Below are positions 1-8,771 of a DNA stretch of 64,000 bases, in pieces. Both the position numbers and the translations under genes were made by a program. Where the stretch lies: positions 1-64,000 of the forward strand of contig SKKH01000110.1 in the NCBI GenBank assembly GCA_007121555.1. The letters run 5' to 3'. Each line of letters opens with the position of its first letter. Position 1 is the first letter of the stretch. Origin of the DNA: Gemmatimonadota bacterium (lineage in GTDB: Bacteria; Gemmatimonadota; Gemmatimonadetes; Longimicrobiales; Gaopeijiaceae). Under the pieces are notes generated by a model. It saw only the letters and a program-made list of their open reading frames with translations, was not told the origin of the DNA and did no database searches.

Positions 1-1841
1 CCCGCCGTGCCGTAGGCGCCTCGGAGCCGGAGCGAACCCCAGTCCTCGTTCCAGAAGTCGTGGTCCGAGACGTTGTACGAGATGTCCACCTTGGGATAGA
101 GCTCGAAGTCCACCTCCTCACCGAAGGCGCTGTGGCCGTCCGCCCGAAGTCCGCCGGTGATGAAGAGCTGGTCGCTGAGGCCGACCTGCTGCTCCACGAA
201 GAGTCCGAACATCCGCTCCTCGGATCGGGATTCCCCGGCCGCGAAGCTGGAGGAGGTCGCGTTCACGACCCTCAGCCCGCGGAAGGGGAAGTCTTCACCG
301 TATGCACTGGAGATGCCGGCTTCGCTCTGGAACCACTGAAGGCCCGCCGTCGTGCTCGAGCGGATCATGTCGGTGACGTCGGTGGCGAAGGTGCTGCTGA
401 AGTCCAGGTTCAGGTTCTGCGCGATCCGGCGGTAGTTTCCGGCGTACCCGCCAGACCACCGGGCCACGATCTCGGGCGGGAGGTACTCAGTGTTGTCCGA
501 GTTGAAGAAGTCGCCCCCCAGGGTCAGGCGATGGGACCAGTTTTCTCCCATCCGGTAGTCGGCGTTGACGCTTCCGGTGAACCGGTAGCCTCGCTGGAAC
601 ATCTCGAGGTTCGTGAGCCCTTCGGTGGGGGTGAACTGTCCGTCGCGCCCGGCCATGAGGGCGTTGATGATGAAGCCCTCCTGGTTGTTGCCCTGAGGGG
701 GTACCATCACCTCCCGGGAGGAGTATCCGGCCGAGACGTTCACCGTGAGATTGTCGGTGGCCTGGATGCCCAGATTCGTGCGGAACGCCCCGTAGTCCTC
801 CTGGCTGTTGGGCTCGATCCCGCCCGTTCCCCGAAGGGTGCCGGAGGCGTAGTAGTTGAACCCCGCAGTCCCGCCTCGGACGGAGAGCTGGTTGTTCATG
901 TAGTCGCCGTTCTTCCCGAAGGTCTGGATGTAGTAGTCCGAGAACACGGATCCGGACTCCCTCCAGTAGGAGTCGGGAACCCGGCTGCCGCCGAACTCGG
1001 AGCGCAGGCGCCAGGTGGGTGCGCTGTCCATTCCCCGCCGGGTGGTGATGTTGATCACTCCCGCTGCTGCCTCGGTTCCGTAGAGGGTGGCCGCGGAGGC
1101 CCCACGGACGATTTCGATGTTCTCGATGTCTGCAGGGTTGATGTCATCGAATCCGGCCCAGGAGGGGCCGGTGGTATTGATCCCCCGGTAGGGTGAGTCG
1201 TCCATCCGGACCCCGTCCACGTAGATGACCGGGGTGTTGGACTGCGAGAGGCTGGCGATCCCCCGGAGGAGGATCCGGCTTCCCTGCCCGGGCTGTCCGC
1301 CCGACCCCAGGATGTTGACTCCTGGAGAACGGGACTGGAGCATGTTCGACATGCTGGTGATGGGGGCCGCCTCCAGCTCCTGGGTGTTGATCCGGGCCAC
1401 CGAGCTCCCGATCTCACGTCGGGCCGTTCCGGTGCCCCGACCCGTGACGATGATCTCGTCCAGGGCGATGGCGCTCTGGCGGAGCATGAACTCCACCGAG
1501 ACCGACTCCCCGGCCTGAACATCGACGGTTCGGGTGGCGCTGCGGTATCCGATCATCTGGGCCCGAATCTGCTGCTCGCCGGCGGGCACGTTGGAGATGG
1601 AGAAGGTCCCGTCCTGACTCGTGAGGGCACCGACAGAGGTGCCCTCCACCGAGATCTGGGCACCGATCAGGAGCCGACCTTCAGCGCTCTGAACCGTTCC
1701 GGTCACAGTCCCCGTCTGGCCTGCTACAGCCGCGGGCGCGGCGAACAGGGCCCCGAGGACCAGGGTCGGGAGGAGGTGGCGACGCCATGTCCGGGAACTC
1801 TTCCCGGGGTGGTGTCTTCGACGGACTAGGTGAGGGGTCAT
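1..1841 (-). CDS. SusC/RagA-like TonB-dependent receptor, C-terminus cut by window edge
   Basis: This is an outer-membrane receptor expected to import a ligand using TonB energy. Translating the minus strand from the ATG at 1841 gives a signal peptide ending near AAVAG, a carboxypeptidase-regulatory-like beta domain (about residues 43-120, with SVGALTSQDGTFSISNVPAG), then a plug domain. The plug holds the SusC hallmarks QSRSPGVNI, ILLRGIASLS, VIYVDGVRMDD and DIENIEIVRGASAATLYG. The frame stays open to base 1, about 613 residues, so most of the barrel is outside. An in-frame ATG at 1847 also exists, but a GGAG eight bases upstream favours 1841. A SusD-like partner would normally follow downstream, beyond the edge. 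The FCD regulator on the same strand lies just behind it and may control it. Confidence 0.93.
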   Translation of the reverse strand, partial: MTPHLVRRRHHPGKSSRTWRRHLLPTLVLGALFAAPAAVAGQTGTVTGTVQSAEGRLLIGAQISVEGTSVGALTSQDGTFSISNVPAGEQQIRAQMIGYRSATRTVDVQAGESVSVEFMLRQSAIALDEIIVTGRGTGTARREIGSSVARINTQELEAAPITSMSNMLQSRSPGVNILGSGGQPGQGSRILLRGIASLSQSNTPVIYVDGVRMDDSPYRGINTTGPSWAGFDDINPADIENIEIVRGASAATLYGTEAAAGVINITTRRGMDSAPTWRLRSEFGGSRVPDSYWRESGSVFSDYYIQTFGKNGDYMNNQLSVRGGTAGFNYYASGTLRGTGGIEPNSQEDYGAFRTNLGIQATDNLTVNVSAGYSSREVMVPPQGNNQEGFIINALMAGRDGQFTPTEGLTNLEMFQRGYRFTGSVNADYRMGENWSHRLTLGGDFFNSDNTEYLPPEIVARWSGGYAGNYRRIAQNLNLDFSSTFATDVTDMIRSSTTAGLQWFQSEAGISSAYGEDFPFRGLRVVNATSSSFAAGESRSEERMFGLFVEQQVGLSDQLFITGGLRADGHSAFGEEVDFELYPKVDISYNVSDHDFWNEDWGSLRLRGAYGTA

Positions 1842-1964
1842 GATCATTTCTCCGGAGTGTGTGGGGCGATCGGGAGGGAAGGGTGAGGTACGGACGGGAT
1901 GGATCGTTCGGGACCACGCGCCCAGAAGGTTTCAAGTGCCGGGATTCAGGGCGGGATCATCATG

Positions 1965-1972
1965 TGTATACA
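1965..1972. promoter_or_regulatory. Candidate GntR/FCD operator (TGTATACA palindrome)
   Basis: A perfect 8-bp palindrome, TGTATACA, reads TTTGTATACACATG on the minus strand. It sits about 125 bases upstream of the SusC-like receptor start and behind the gene for an FCD-type GntR regulator. FCD regulators often bind short palindromes of the TTGTATACAA type (family knowledge). That it controls the receptor is inference. Confidence 0.4.
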
Positions 1973-2107
1973 AACCGTCCTCATATCGCACGTTACCCTC
2001 TCCTGACGGATTGGCGCAAGCAATGTACGGAAGCCGCTTTCGAAGCAGGACTTTCCCCCAGGGGACCGCGATGCGAACCGATTCGCCAGCTCCGATGCCG
2101 AGGGCGC

Positions 2108-2818
2108 CTACCAGCTTCCGAGTTCGCCGGAGCGCTGGATGACTCCGGCCAGGCGGTCGGCGGCGTTGCTCCAGTTTCGTCGAACTGCGGCGTGGGCCTG
2201 ATCGGGCTTGCCGTCTCTCAGGGAGGCGATGATGGCCCGGTGCTCGGTCACGGAGGCCCGGATTCGGGCCACCTGGGTACTGCTGTAGAGACGGCGGTAG
2301 CGGTCCGCCTGGGGCTTGATGGCGTCGTGGAGATGGAGGAGGCGGGCGCCGGCGCCCGCTTCCACGTACCGACGGTGAAAGTCGGTGAAAAGCCGGAAGA
2401 TCCCCTCCACCTCGGGAGGCTGGGCGGCGGCCGCAGTCAGGAGGCCGGCGTCCAGGGCCTCGAGCTGGGCGCAGACCTCTTCCCGAATCTCAGCCTCCTT
2501 TGCGCTCAGCAGACGGGCGGCGAGGCCCTCGATCTCTCCGACGATTCCGAAGATCTCCCGGGCGTCCTCCTCGGTGAGAGGGGAGACGGAGAGCCGAGTC
2601 TGACGGCCCCCCTCCAGGGTCAGCACGTAGCCTTCCTGATTCAGTCGCTGGAGGGCGGCGCGGACCGGGGTCCGGGACACGTGGAGGCGAGAAGCGAGCT
2701 CGGTTTCGATGATCCGCGATCCCGGGGCCAGTCGACCTCGGACGATGAGTTCCCGGAGTCTGAGGTATACTCGGGTGGTCTGATCGAGGGCGCTGGTGGT
2801 GGATGCGATGCTGGCCAA
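2108..2818 (-). CDS. GntR-family transcriptional regulator, FCD domain
   Basis: A 236-residue DNA-binding regulator. An N-terminal winged helix (about residues 15-75) contains LRELIVRGRLAPGSRIIETELASRLHVSRTPVRAALQRL, given here only as its landmark stretch PGSRIIETELASRLHVSRTP. It is followed by an all-helical FCD ligand domain to the end. I place the start at the TTG at 2818: GGGAGG lies seven bases upstream, and the length then matches the family. The frame is open back to 3049, but that extension is proline/serine-rich and unlike any GntR N-terminus. FCD regulators usually sense a small organic acid. The palindrome at 1965 near the receptor promoter is a possible target. The ligand is unknown. 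Confidence 0.9.
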   Translation of the reverse strand: MASIASTTSALDQTTRVYLRLRELIVRGRLAPGSRIIETELASRLHVSRTPVRAALQRLNQEGYVLTLEGGRQTRLSVSPLTEEDAREIFGIVGEIEGLAARLLSAKEAEIREEVCAQLEALDAGLLTAAAAQPPEVEGIFRLFTDFHRRYVEAGAGARLLHLHDAIKPQADRYRRLYSSTQVARIRASVTEHRAIIASLRDGKPDQAHAAVRRNWSNAADRLAGVIQRSGELGSW

Positions 2819-3085
2819 CGACGTACCTCCCAGAGGAAGCTGCCACCCGCACGGTGGGGCTGCGCTTGAAGGATTCGGATGTGATGAGGAAAACCAGGGA
2901 AACAAGAAGGGACGTCCGCTGATCACGCAAGCCGAGCCTCCAGCTCCCCGGGAGTCGGCGTGGGCTTTGACGGCGGCTCCCGCCTCCACCATCATAGTGT
3001 TCCATTCAGTTGGAGCGGCCTCTCGGTAGTTCAGGCGGAATCGAGTCACTCCAGTCCCCCTTCCTTCAGGTCAGGAGCACGTTTC

Positions 3086-4144
3086 ATGGTGCGTAGATCC
3101 GGACTTCTCGCGGCCACTGGGATGGTCGTCGCCATACTTCTGGGCTGCGAGCCCACCGACACCAACGCTTCGCCCGATGTAGGGCCGGAGTTCGACGGGG
3201 CTGAATACGGATTGGTGATCCACGGCGGCGCCGGAACGATCACCCGGGAGGACATGACCGACGAGCGTGAGGCCCGGTATCACGCCTCCCTCGAGGAAGC
3301 TCTCCGAGCCGGATATGAGATCCTGGAGCAGGGTGGATCGGCCATGGATGCCGTCATTGCCGCCGTCGTCGTCATGGAAGACGAGCCGCTCTACAACGCA
3401 GGGCGGGGCTCGGTGTTCACCAGCGAGGGGACCAACGAGCTGGATGCCGCCGTGATGGACGGTCGTGACCTCGACGCCGGAGCCGTTACGGGCGTGACCC
3501 GGATCAAGAACCCCATCAAGCTGGCCCGCCTGGTGATGGAGGAGTCTCCCCACGTGCTCTTCGCTGGAGACGGGGCCGAGACCTTCGCCAGCCAGTTCGA
3601 CCTCGAGGTCGTCGACCCGGACTGGTTCTACACCGAGGAGCGATGGGAAGCCCTCCAGCGAGCGCAGGAGCGAGAGGAGGTCACCCTGAGCTGGCACGAG
3701 GAGGAGGACCGGATGATCGGAACGGTGGGGGCTGTGGCTCGTGACCAGAACGGCAACCTGGCGGCGGCCACCTCGACCGGAGGTATGACGAACAAGCGGT
3801 TCGGTAGGGTCGGCGACGTGCCGATCATCGGCGCCGGCACCTACGCTTCGAACGCCTCGTGCGCCATCTCCACGACGGGCCACGGCGAGTACTTCATCCG
3901 GAACGTAGTGGCCAGGGAGATCTGCGCCCGCATGGAGCACCGGGGCGAGAGCCTCCAGGAGGCCGCGGATGCCGTGATCCTCGAACAGCTCCTGGACCAT
4001 GGCGGATCCGGGGGAGCCGTGGGGATCGATCGCGACGGGATGATCACCATGACTCTGAACACGCCCGGGATGTACCGGGGTCACTACCTCGCCGGGGCCG
4101 AACCCTTCACCGCAATCTACGGGGACGAAGGAGACGGCCGCTGA
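3086..4144 (+). CDS. Isoaspartyl peptidase / plant-type L-asparaginase, lipoprotein
   Basis: An Ntn-hydrolase that removes asparagine or isoaspartyl-linked residues after cleaving itself into two subunits. The start at 3086 has AGGAG eight bases upstream. The 352-residue product begins with a lipoprotein signal (ILLGC, Cys21). LVIHGGAGTI (43-52) and YNAGRGSVFT (103-112) are typical of the alpha subunit. The self-processing nucleophile is Thr213 in IGTVGAVARD, followed by the TSTGGMTNKRFGRVGD stretch that shapes the active site. The lipid anchor implies action in the periplasm or at the outer membrane rather than the cytoplasm. The gene is divergent from the GntR regulator and could share its control, though no operator is seen in the 267-base gap. 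Confidence 0.93.
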   Translation: MVRRSGLLAATGMVVAILLGCEPTDTNASPDVGPEFDGAEYGLVIHGGAGTITREDMTDEREARYHASLEEALRAGYEILEQGGSAMDAVIAAVVVMEDEPLYNAGRGSVFTSEGTNELDAAVMDGRDLDAGAVTGVTRIKNPIKLARLVMEESPHVLFAGDGAETFASQFDLEVVDPDWFYTEERWEALQRAQEREEVTLSWHEEEDRMIGTVGAVARDQNGNLAAATSTGGMTNKRFGRVGDVPIIGAGTYASNASCAISTTGHGEYFIRNVVAREICARMEHRGESLQEAADAVILEQLLDHGGSGGAVGIDRDGMITMTLNTPGMYRGHYLAGAEPFTAIYGDEGDGR

Positions 4145-4180
4145 GGACCCCCTGACCCCGGTGCGTACGGTTGGATCAGT

Positions 4181-4201
4181 CCCGTGCGGTGAATGCACGG
4201 G
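4181..4201 (+). terminator. Hairpin after the asparaginase gene
   Basis: A perfect 7-bp inverted repeat, CCCGTGC and GCACGGG, with a 7-base loop begins 37 bases after the asparaginase stop. No T-tract follows (AAAATGGGA), so intrinsic termination would be weak. It could equally be an mRNA-end stabiliser. Confidence 0.35.
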
Positions 4202-4304
4202 AAAATGGGACCTTGACGCCCTCCTTTCTGGTAAGGAATGGGCGTGATTCCTCCGGATACACGGCACTGCGCCGACCCTCCCTCACCGGGCCCGACCTTC
4301 TCCG

Positions 4305-5120
4305 ATGCTCCATGGTGTTTTCCTCGTCCTCGTTGCGCTGGCCACCTCGGTGGGCGGTGATGAGCCCCACCTCGCGGCCGGTCCCCCCGTCGGGATGACG
4401 AGCCCGTCCGCGCAGGTCCCTGTCGAGGATCCCAGGCTGGAGAGGGCCGACTCCATCTTTCTGGCCGGCGACGCCCATGGCGCGCTGACCGTGGTCCTGG
4501 AGATTCTGGAGGAGGACGGCGAGGGGTACGAGCCCCTCTGGAGGGCCTCATCCTACGCCCTGGCGACGGGGGTGCTCGAGGAGGCCGAGACCGGGGATAC
4601 TGGAAGGTATGAAGAGGCCCTCGAATTGGCCGAACGAGCCCTGGCGGTGGATCCGGACGGACTGTCGGCCCACTACTGGAAGGTGGCTGCGCTGGGGCGG
4701 CTGGCGCTGGGAGCTGGCCCTCGAGAAGCCATGGACTATGCGGAGAAGATTCGAGAAGGGGCGCTCCTCATCCTGGAGCGGGACCCGGACCACGCCGGTG
4801 CGCACCACGCACTGGGGAAGCTGTACCTCGAGATCATGGGGGTGTCCGGGATGTCCCGCTTCCTCGGTCGCACCTTCGCCGGAGGTGAGGCCCTGGGCGA
4901 GGCGAGTTGGTCCAGGGCCGAGAGTCACCTGAAGAAGGCCACCTCGCTGGCTCCGGAGATGCTCCTCTTCCAGCTCGACCTCGCCCGCCTCTACCGGGAT
5001 CGTCGTCGCACCGCCCAGGCCAAAGCCCTACTGGAGACGTTGGCGGAGGCACCGATCCGCCAGCCGCCGGACCGGGTCTTTAGGGATGAGGTCCGGGAGA
5101 TCCTGAGAGACATCTCCTGA
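4305..5120 (+). CDS. Exported TPR-type protein (RMD1-like)
   Basis: A 271-residue protein of helical repeats. The first 20 residues (MLHGVFLVLVALATSVGG) look like a signal peptide. The rest carries TPR-like helical pairs, notably LELAERALAVDPDGLSAHYW, LLILERDPDHAGAHHALGKL and LKKATSLAPEMLLFQLDLA. The order and spacing resemble regulator-of-microtubule-dynamics-type TPR proteins, common as periplasmic scaffolds in bacteria. No catalytic motif is visible. The start has only weak ribosome-binding signal. The next gene begins 22 bases after the stop on the same strand, so the two are probably co-transcribed. The precise role is unknown. Confidence 0.72.
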   Translation: MLHGVFLVLVALATSVGGDEPHLAAGPPVGMTSPSAQVPVEDPRLERADSIFLAGDAHGALTVVLEILEEDGEGYEPLWRASSYALATGVLEEAETGDTGRYEEALELAERALAVDPDGLSAHYWKVAALGRLALGAGPREAMDYAEKIREGALLILERDPDHAGAHHALGKLYLEIMGVSGMSRFLGRTFAGGEALGEASWSRAESHLKKATSLAPEMLLFQLDLARLYRDRRRTAQAKALLETLAEAPIRQPPDRVFRDEVREILRDIS

Positions 5121-5142
5121 CCCGCAGCCCGAGGGAGGAGGG

Positions 5143-5997
5143 GTGAGCCTCGAACGCACGGAGGAACGGGGGGACGAGCTGGAAGGAGTGCCGAACGGCC
5201 CCCCGGTGGAGCTGAGCCGCGACGAGCTCGACCGGGTGATCCGCCGAGCTGCCGAGTTGCAGTTCGCCGGGAGCGGGGAAGAGCCTGGATCCCGCCTCTC
5301 CGAAGCTGAAGTGCTCCGGATCGGGCGGGAGGTGGGCCTCGAGCCCAGGCATGTCCGCCGAGCCATGGGAGAGCTCAGGGCCGAGTCCCTGCTCCCCGTC
5401 GCAGGAGGAGATGAGGGCCTCCTGGGACGGTTGGTCGGCTCGTCTCTGGTCTCGGCGTCCCGAGTGGTCAAGGGAGAGATCGACCCGTTGACCCGAGGCA
5501 TGGAGAACTACCTGGAGGTGGGAGAGAGCCTGCGTCAGCTCCGGAAGCGGGGCCGCCACTCCCGCTGGGAGGCGGCCGAGGGAATGATCGCCTCGCTTCA
5601 GCGGGGGTTGCGCTGGGGCGGGAGGAAATACGAGCTCGCCCAGGCCCGCTACGTCGAGTTGAACCTCGAACCCGTGGGCGACGACCAGGTGCTCGTCGCC
5701 CTCCAGGCCGATCTCTCCTCCATGCGGGTCGAGACCGTCTCCGGATGGACGGCCGGTCTCAGCCTTGGGGGGGCAGGAGTGGGGTTCGCCGCAGGCGTCG
5801 TCCTGGCAGGCCCGATCCTGGCCGTTCCCGGTGCGGTCCTGGGGATGGGGGCCGGGATCGCCAGCGCGCGCCGGGACTTTCGGGGTCGAACCGAGCGGAT
5901 CCGGATGGTGATGGAAGGGATTCTGGATCGCCTGGAGAGCGGCTCTCCCCTCCTGAGCGAGTCGCCCTCCTGGCGGGATCGTTGGCTTCAGTCGTAG
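5143..5997 (+). CDS. Uncharacterised membrane-associated protein
   Basis: A 284-residue protein I do not recognise. The GTG start is preceded by GAGGGAGGAGG. The N-terminus (about 20-85) is charged and helical, with LSRDELDRVIRRAAELQF and LSEAEVLRIGREVGLEPRHVRRAM, resembling a small helical domain found at the start of several bacterial membrane proteins. A basic middle part follows. A glycine/alanine-rich hydrophobic stretch around 205-245 could form one hairpin of two membrane helices. A basic helical tail ends the protein. It lies 22 bases behind the TPR gene and probably shares its transcript. No enzymatic motif is visible. Confidence 0.65.
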   Translation: MSLERTEERGDELEGVPNGPPVELSRDELDRVIRRAAELQFAGSGEEPGSRLSEAEVLRIGREVGLEPRHVRRAMGELRAESLLPVAGGDEGLLGRLVGSSLVSASRVVKGEIDPLTRGMENYLEVGESLRQLRKRGRHSRWEAAEGMIASLQRGLRWGGRKYELAQARYVELNLEPVGDDQVLVALQADLSSMRVETVSGWTAGLSLGGAGVGFAAGVVLAGPILAVPGAVLGMGAGIASARRDFRGRTERIRMVMEGILDRLESGSPLLSESPSWRDRWLQS

Positions 5998-6006
5998 CCC
6001 TGAAGG

Positions 6007-6024
6007 CGATGCCGCAGTGCATCG
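6007..6024 (+). terminator. Small hairpin downstream of the 5143 gene
   Basis: A 6-bp inverted repeat, CGATGC and GCATCG, with a 6-base loop starts nine bases after the stop codon. It lies in the roughly 200-base gap before the convergent membrane-protein gene. There is no T-tract, so it is only a weak terminator candidate. Confidence 0.25.
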
Positions 6025-6201
6025 GTAAAGGGCTCCAACGACGATCCTGGGCCGCAACCCCCCGACGTCCTTCGGGTTCTCCTGCGCAGTGCTCGGAGCT
6101 CTCGCGGGGGAAGCGCCCCAGGCGCTGGGCGCTGCTGCGTCATCAGCCGCTCCCAAACGGGGGTCGCTCCTCTTCTTCAAGAGCCTTCTCGCGGCCCCGG
6201 T

Positions 6202-6702
6202 CTATCTGGACGGGATGTCCTTGCCTCCGAGCCACCGGTCCGCTCCTCGAAGGAAGAGCCCCGTTCCGAGTCCCCATGCGCCATTCACCAGAAGCCCGGT
6301 GGCCATGGGGGCCGGCTGCCATCCGCTTCCCACGGGGGCCCCCTGGAGCGGCATTACCACGAACCAGTTCACCAGGGTCGGGCCGGCCGCCCCGAAGGCC
6401 AAGGCTGCAGCGAAGTATCCGAGCCCCCGTGGCCACCAGCGGTCCACCGAAGCGAAGATGATTCCCCAGATTCCTCCCCAGAAGGAAGCCGAAAGCCATA
6501 CGGGGACGCCCAGGGGCCAGGTGGGATCCCTGGGGAAGGGACTCCGGGGGGTGAAGTCCACCGCGGAGAGCAGCGTGAGCATCACCTGGTGAAAGAGGGG
6601 GACGGCCAGAAAGCCCGCCACGAAGCCCCAGAGAAGGAGGCGTCGGCGGGAGGCGGGGGGATTCGGAGGCATGGCGGGAACATGTTGATGTTGAAAATGC
6701 AT
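6202..6702 (-). CDS. Small integral membrane protein, unknown function
   Basis: A 166-residue, strongly hydrophobic protein with about four predicted membrane helices: LLLWGFVAGFLAVPLFHQVM, the stretch around LSASFWGGIWGIIFASV, GYFAAALAFGAAGPTLVNWF and MATGLLVNGAWGLGTGLFL. It resembles small four-helix membrane proteins found scattered in bacteria and has no known catalytic motif. Two starts are possible: the ATG at 6702 and one at 6672 (MPPNPPASRR). Neither has a clear ribosome-binding site. It is divergent from the serine hydrolase and convergent with the 5143 gene. Confidence 0.65.
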   Translation of the reverse strand: MHFQHQHVPAMPPNPPASRRRLLLWGFVAGFLAVPLFHQVMLTLLSAVDFTPRSPFPRDPTWPLGVPVWLSASFWGGIWGIIFASVDRWWPRGLGYFAAALAFGAAGPTLVNWFVVMPLQGAPVGSGWQPAPMATGLLVNGAWGLGTGLFLRGADRWLGGKDIPSR

Positions 6703-6923
6703 GATCGCAAAATCATCCTAGCCTCCCTTCAGGATGCACGCCACCGGCCCGCCTTGACCCGGGACCGCAAGGCCCCGTCCCGGTGGTCCCTCTGCTTCTC
6801 CAACGGCCTTCCAGGCCATCGACCGGGGGGCCTGGCGGATCTTGCCAGGGTCCCGACCCGGGCGGTACCGTGACCCGCTGGAGCCTCACAGCACCATCCA
6901 CTTCGATTTTCAGGCGACCGCCT

Positions 6924-8192
6924 ATGATGGCAGCACTCATCCGCTCGCTGAGTCACCTTCCCTGCTGCCGGCGTGACGCGCGCGGACGGGAGTTCCTCCC
7001 GGAGCCTCCGAGGTGGATTCTTCGAGCCTCCTTCGCACTGGTGGCAGTCGGAGCGATCTCGATTCCCCCTTCTGTTGGAGCGCAGTCCGGGGAGGGACCG
7101 ATCCCCAGCGCGTCCGGGATCGACGCGGTGGTGGCCGAACTGGAGCCCGAGATTCGAAGGGCGATGGCGGAGGGCCGGATCCCTTCGCTCACCATCGCCC
7201 TCACCGCAGGCGAGGAGATCCTCTGGAGCGGGGCCTATGGGGAGTCGAATCTGCGGGCCCGCACTCCGGCGACCCCGGAGACCGTTTACATCATCGCCTC
7301 CACTCTGAAGACCATGGTGGCCACGGTGCTCCTCCAGCTTCATGAGGAAGGTCACTTCGAGCTGGATGATCCGGTCTCGCAACATCTGGAGCGGATTCGG
7401 ATCCCCGGCGAAGACCCCTCCCGCCCGGTCACCTTCCGACATCTCCTGACCCACACCTCCGGGCTCGCCGGTGGATTCAGCGGCACCCCGGTCTGGGCCG
7501 ATACCGTGCCCACACCCATGGACGAGTTCCTGGCCGGCTCGCTGCGGCTGGAGGGACCGCCCGACGAGGCAGTCCGCTACTCCAACCCTGCGTTCACCCT
7601 CATGGCGCACCTCATCGAGGAGATGACCGGAAGCGATTTCCGGGACGAGATGCGCAGCCGGATCTTCGACCCCCTGGGGATGACCTCCACCGATTTCGCC
7701 CCGACGCCGGTCATGGAGGAACTCCTGGCTGTGCCCTATCGTCCCGATCCGGACACCGGTGCCCAGACCCCCATCTCCCGGGTCCGCTTCGCGGAATGGC
7801 CCGCAGGGGGTGCGTGGGGAACCGTACTGGACCAGGCCCGCTGGCTCATGGCCTCGCTCAACCGAGGAGCCCTGGGGGACGTCCGACTTCTTTCCGAGGA
7901 GACGGCGGCGCTGATGCAGACCCGCCAGTCGGACCGGTTCACCGGGCCCATGGCCGGGGGGTGGGGAGGAGAGGAGGCGGGTTACGGGCTGGCGTGGTGG
8001 ACCACCACCCGGGACGGGGAGCGCTACATCGCCCACTCGGGGAGCGTGGGAGGCTATACCGCCTTCATCCATGGGAATCGGGACCGGAGGCTGGGCGTGA
8101 CCCTGCTCACCAATGGCCAGCGGGCCCATCCCCACCTGGTTCGGCTCTCCTTCCTGGCCACCGACCTCATGAGCCGGAAGCTCCTCCCATGA
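6924..8192 (+). CDS. Serine hydrolase, beta-lactamase class C / esterase family
   Basis: A penicillin-binding-protein-fold serine hydrolase (class C beta-lactamase, D-aminopeptidase or esterase group). From the ATG at 6924 it has 422 residues. A hydrophobic stretch at about 32-52 is a signal anchor or signal peptide, so the enzyme acts outside the cytoplasm. The three active-site motifs are visible: SxxK as STLK (Ser126, Lys129), YxN as YSN (219-221) and HSG (371-373). FRHLLTHTSGLAG (171-183) is also typical of the family. The substrate cannot be told from sequence. The stop overlaps the next gene by four bases (ATGA), indicating translational coupling. A further ATG at 6927 is equally possible. 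Confidence 0.9.
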   Translation: MMAALIRSLSHLPCCRRDARGREFLPEPPRWILRASFALVAVGAISIPPSVGAQSGEGPIPSASGIDAVVAELEPEIRRAMAEGRIPSLTIALTAGEEILWSGAYGESNLRARTPATPETVYIIASTLKTMVATVLLQLHEEGHFELDDPVSQHLERIRIPGEDPSRPVTFRHLLTHTSGLAGGFSGTPVWADTVPTPMDEFLAGSLRLEGPPDEAVRYSNPAFTLMAHLIEEMTGSDFRDEMRSRIFDPLGMTSTDFAPTPVMEELLAVPYRPDPDTGAQTPISRVRFAEWPAGGAWGTVLDQARWLMASLNRGALGDVRLLSEETAALMQTRQSDRFTGPMAGGWGGEEAGYGLAWWTTTRDGERYIAHSGSVGGYTAFIHGNRDRRLGVTLLTNGQRAHPHLVRLSFLATDLMSRKLLP

Positions 8193-8755
8193 GTACCCTG
8201 GACCCCCAACTCATGCAGCTCGATCGGGAGCTCCGGGATTTCGTTCTGCAGCTTCGCCGGGACCGGGAACAGGTTCGCACCTACCGGATGGGTCTGGAGC
8301 TCATGGGGAACGCCCTGGCCGACCGGGAGGTTCTCCTGGAGGCGGCACGAATGGAGGTGCGCCTCGCCGAAATGAAGCCTCGGGTGGAAGGGATGAGGCG
8401 GCGAATCTCCAGTCTCTCCCGCCGATTGCACCGCAGCCGGCGGGTCAACACCTCGGCCTTCGGACGGATCGGGAATCTCAGAGGCCAACGCGTTCCCGAG
8501 GTGGAACGGGAGATCGGGGCCCTGGACCGGGAGCTGCGAGGTCTGCGGGAGGCCCTTCATCACCGATTCGTGGATCCCCTTCGGACCCCCACGCCCTTCG
8601 ACGGGGGAATGGCGGACCTGTTCAACGTGATCCTGGAGATGCTGGGCTTGGTCCTGAAGCATCGGGAGCAGGCGCGCCAGGAGGACCAAGGTGAGGGCGA
8701 AGCTGCCGCCCGGTTCCCTTTCCCAGGCTCGACCCGCGGTTCATCGGGGCGCTAG
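8189..8755 (+). CDS. Coiled-coil protein coupled to the serine hydrolase
   Basis: A 188-residue protein with no recognised family. It begins with an ATG overlapping the serine-hydrolase stop by four bases. It is almost entirely helical and highly charged (LQLRRDREQVRTYRMGLELM, VEREIGALDRELRGLREALH), which predicts a coiled coil from about residue 5 to 125. A short hydrophobic segment (LFNVILEMLGLVL) follows, then a disordered tail. The overlap and the regular heptad-like pattern support a real gene. It may be a structural or scaffold partner of the hydrolase. Confidence 0.6.
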   Translation: MSTLDPQLMQLDRELRDFVLQLRRDREQVRTYRMGLELMGNALADREVLLEAARMEVRLAEMKPRVEGMRRRISSLSRRLHRSRRVNTSAFGRIGNLRGQRVPEVEREIGALDRELRGLREALHHRFVDPLRTPTPFDGGMADLFNVILEMLGLVLKHREQARQEDQGEGEAAARFPFPGSTRGSSGR

Positions 8756-8771
8756 CAGGCTGATCGGGGAT

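Noticed and set aside
60-1196. Plus-strand open frame opposite the SusC-like receptor
   Set aside because: The minus strand encodes an unambiguous receptor; the opposite frame is repetitive in Val, Gly and Glu and has no family match.
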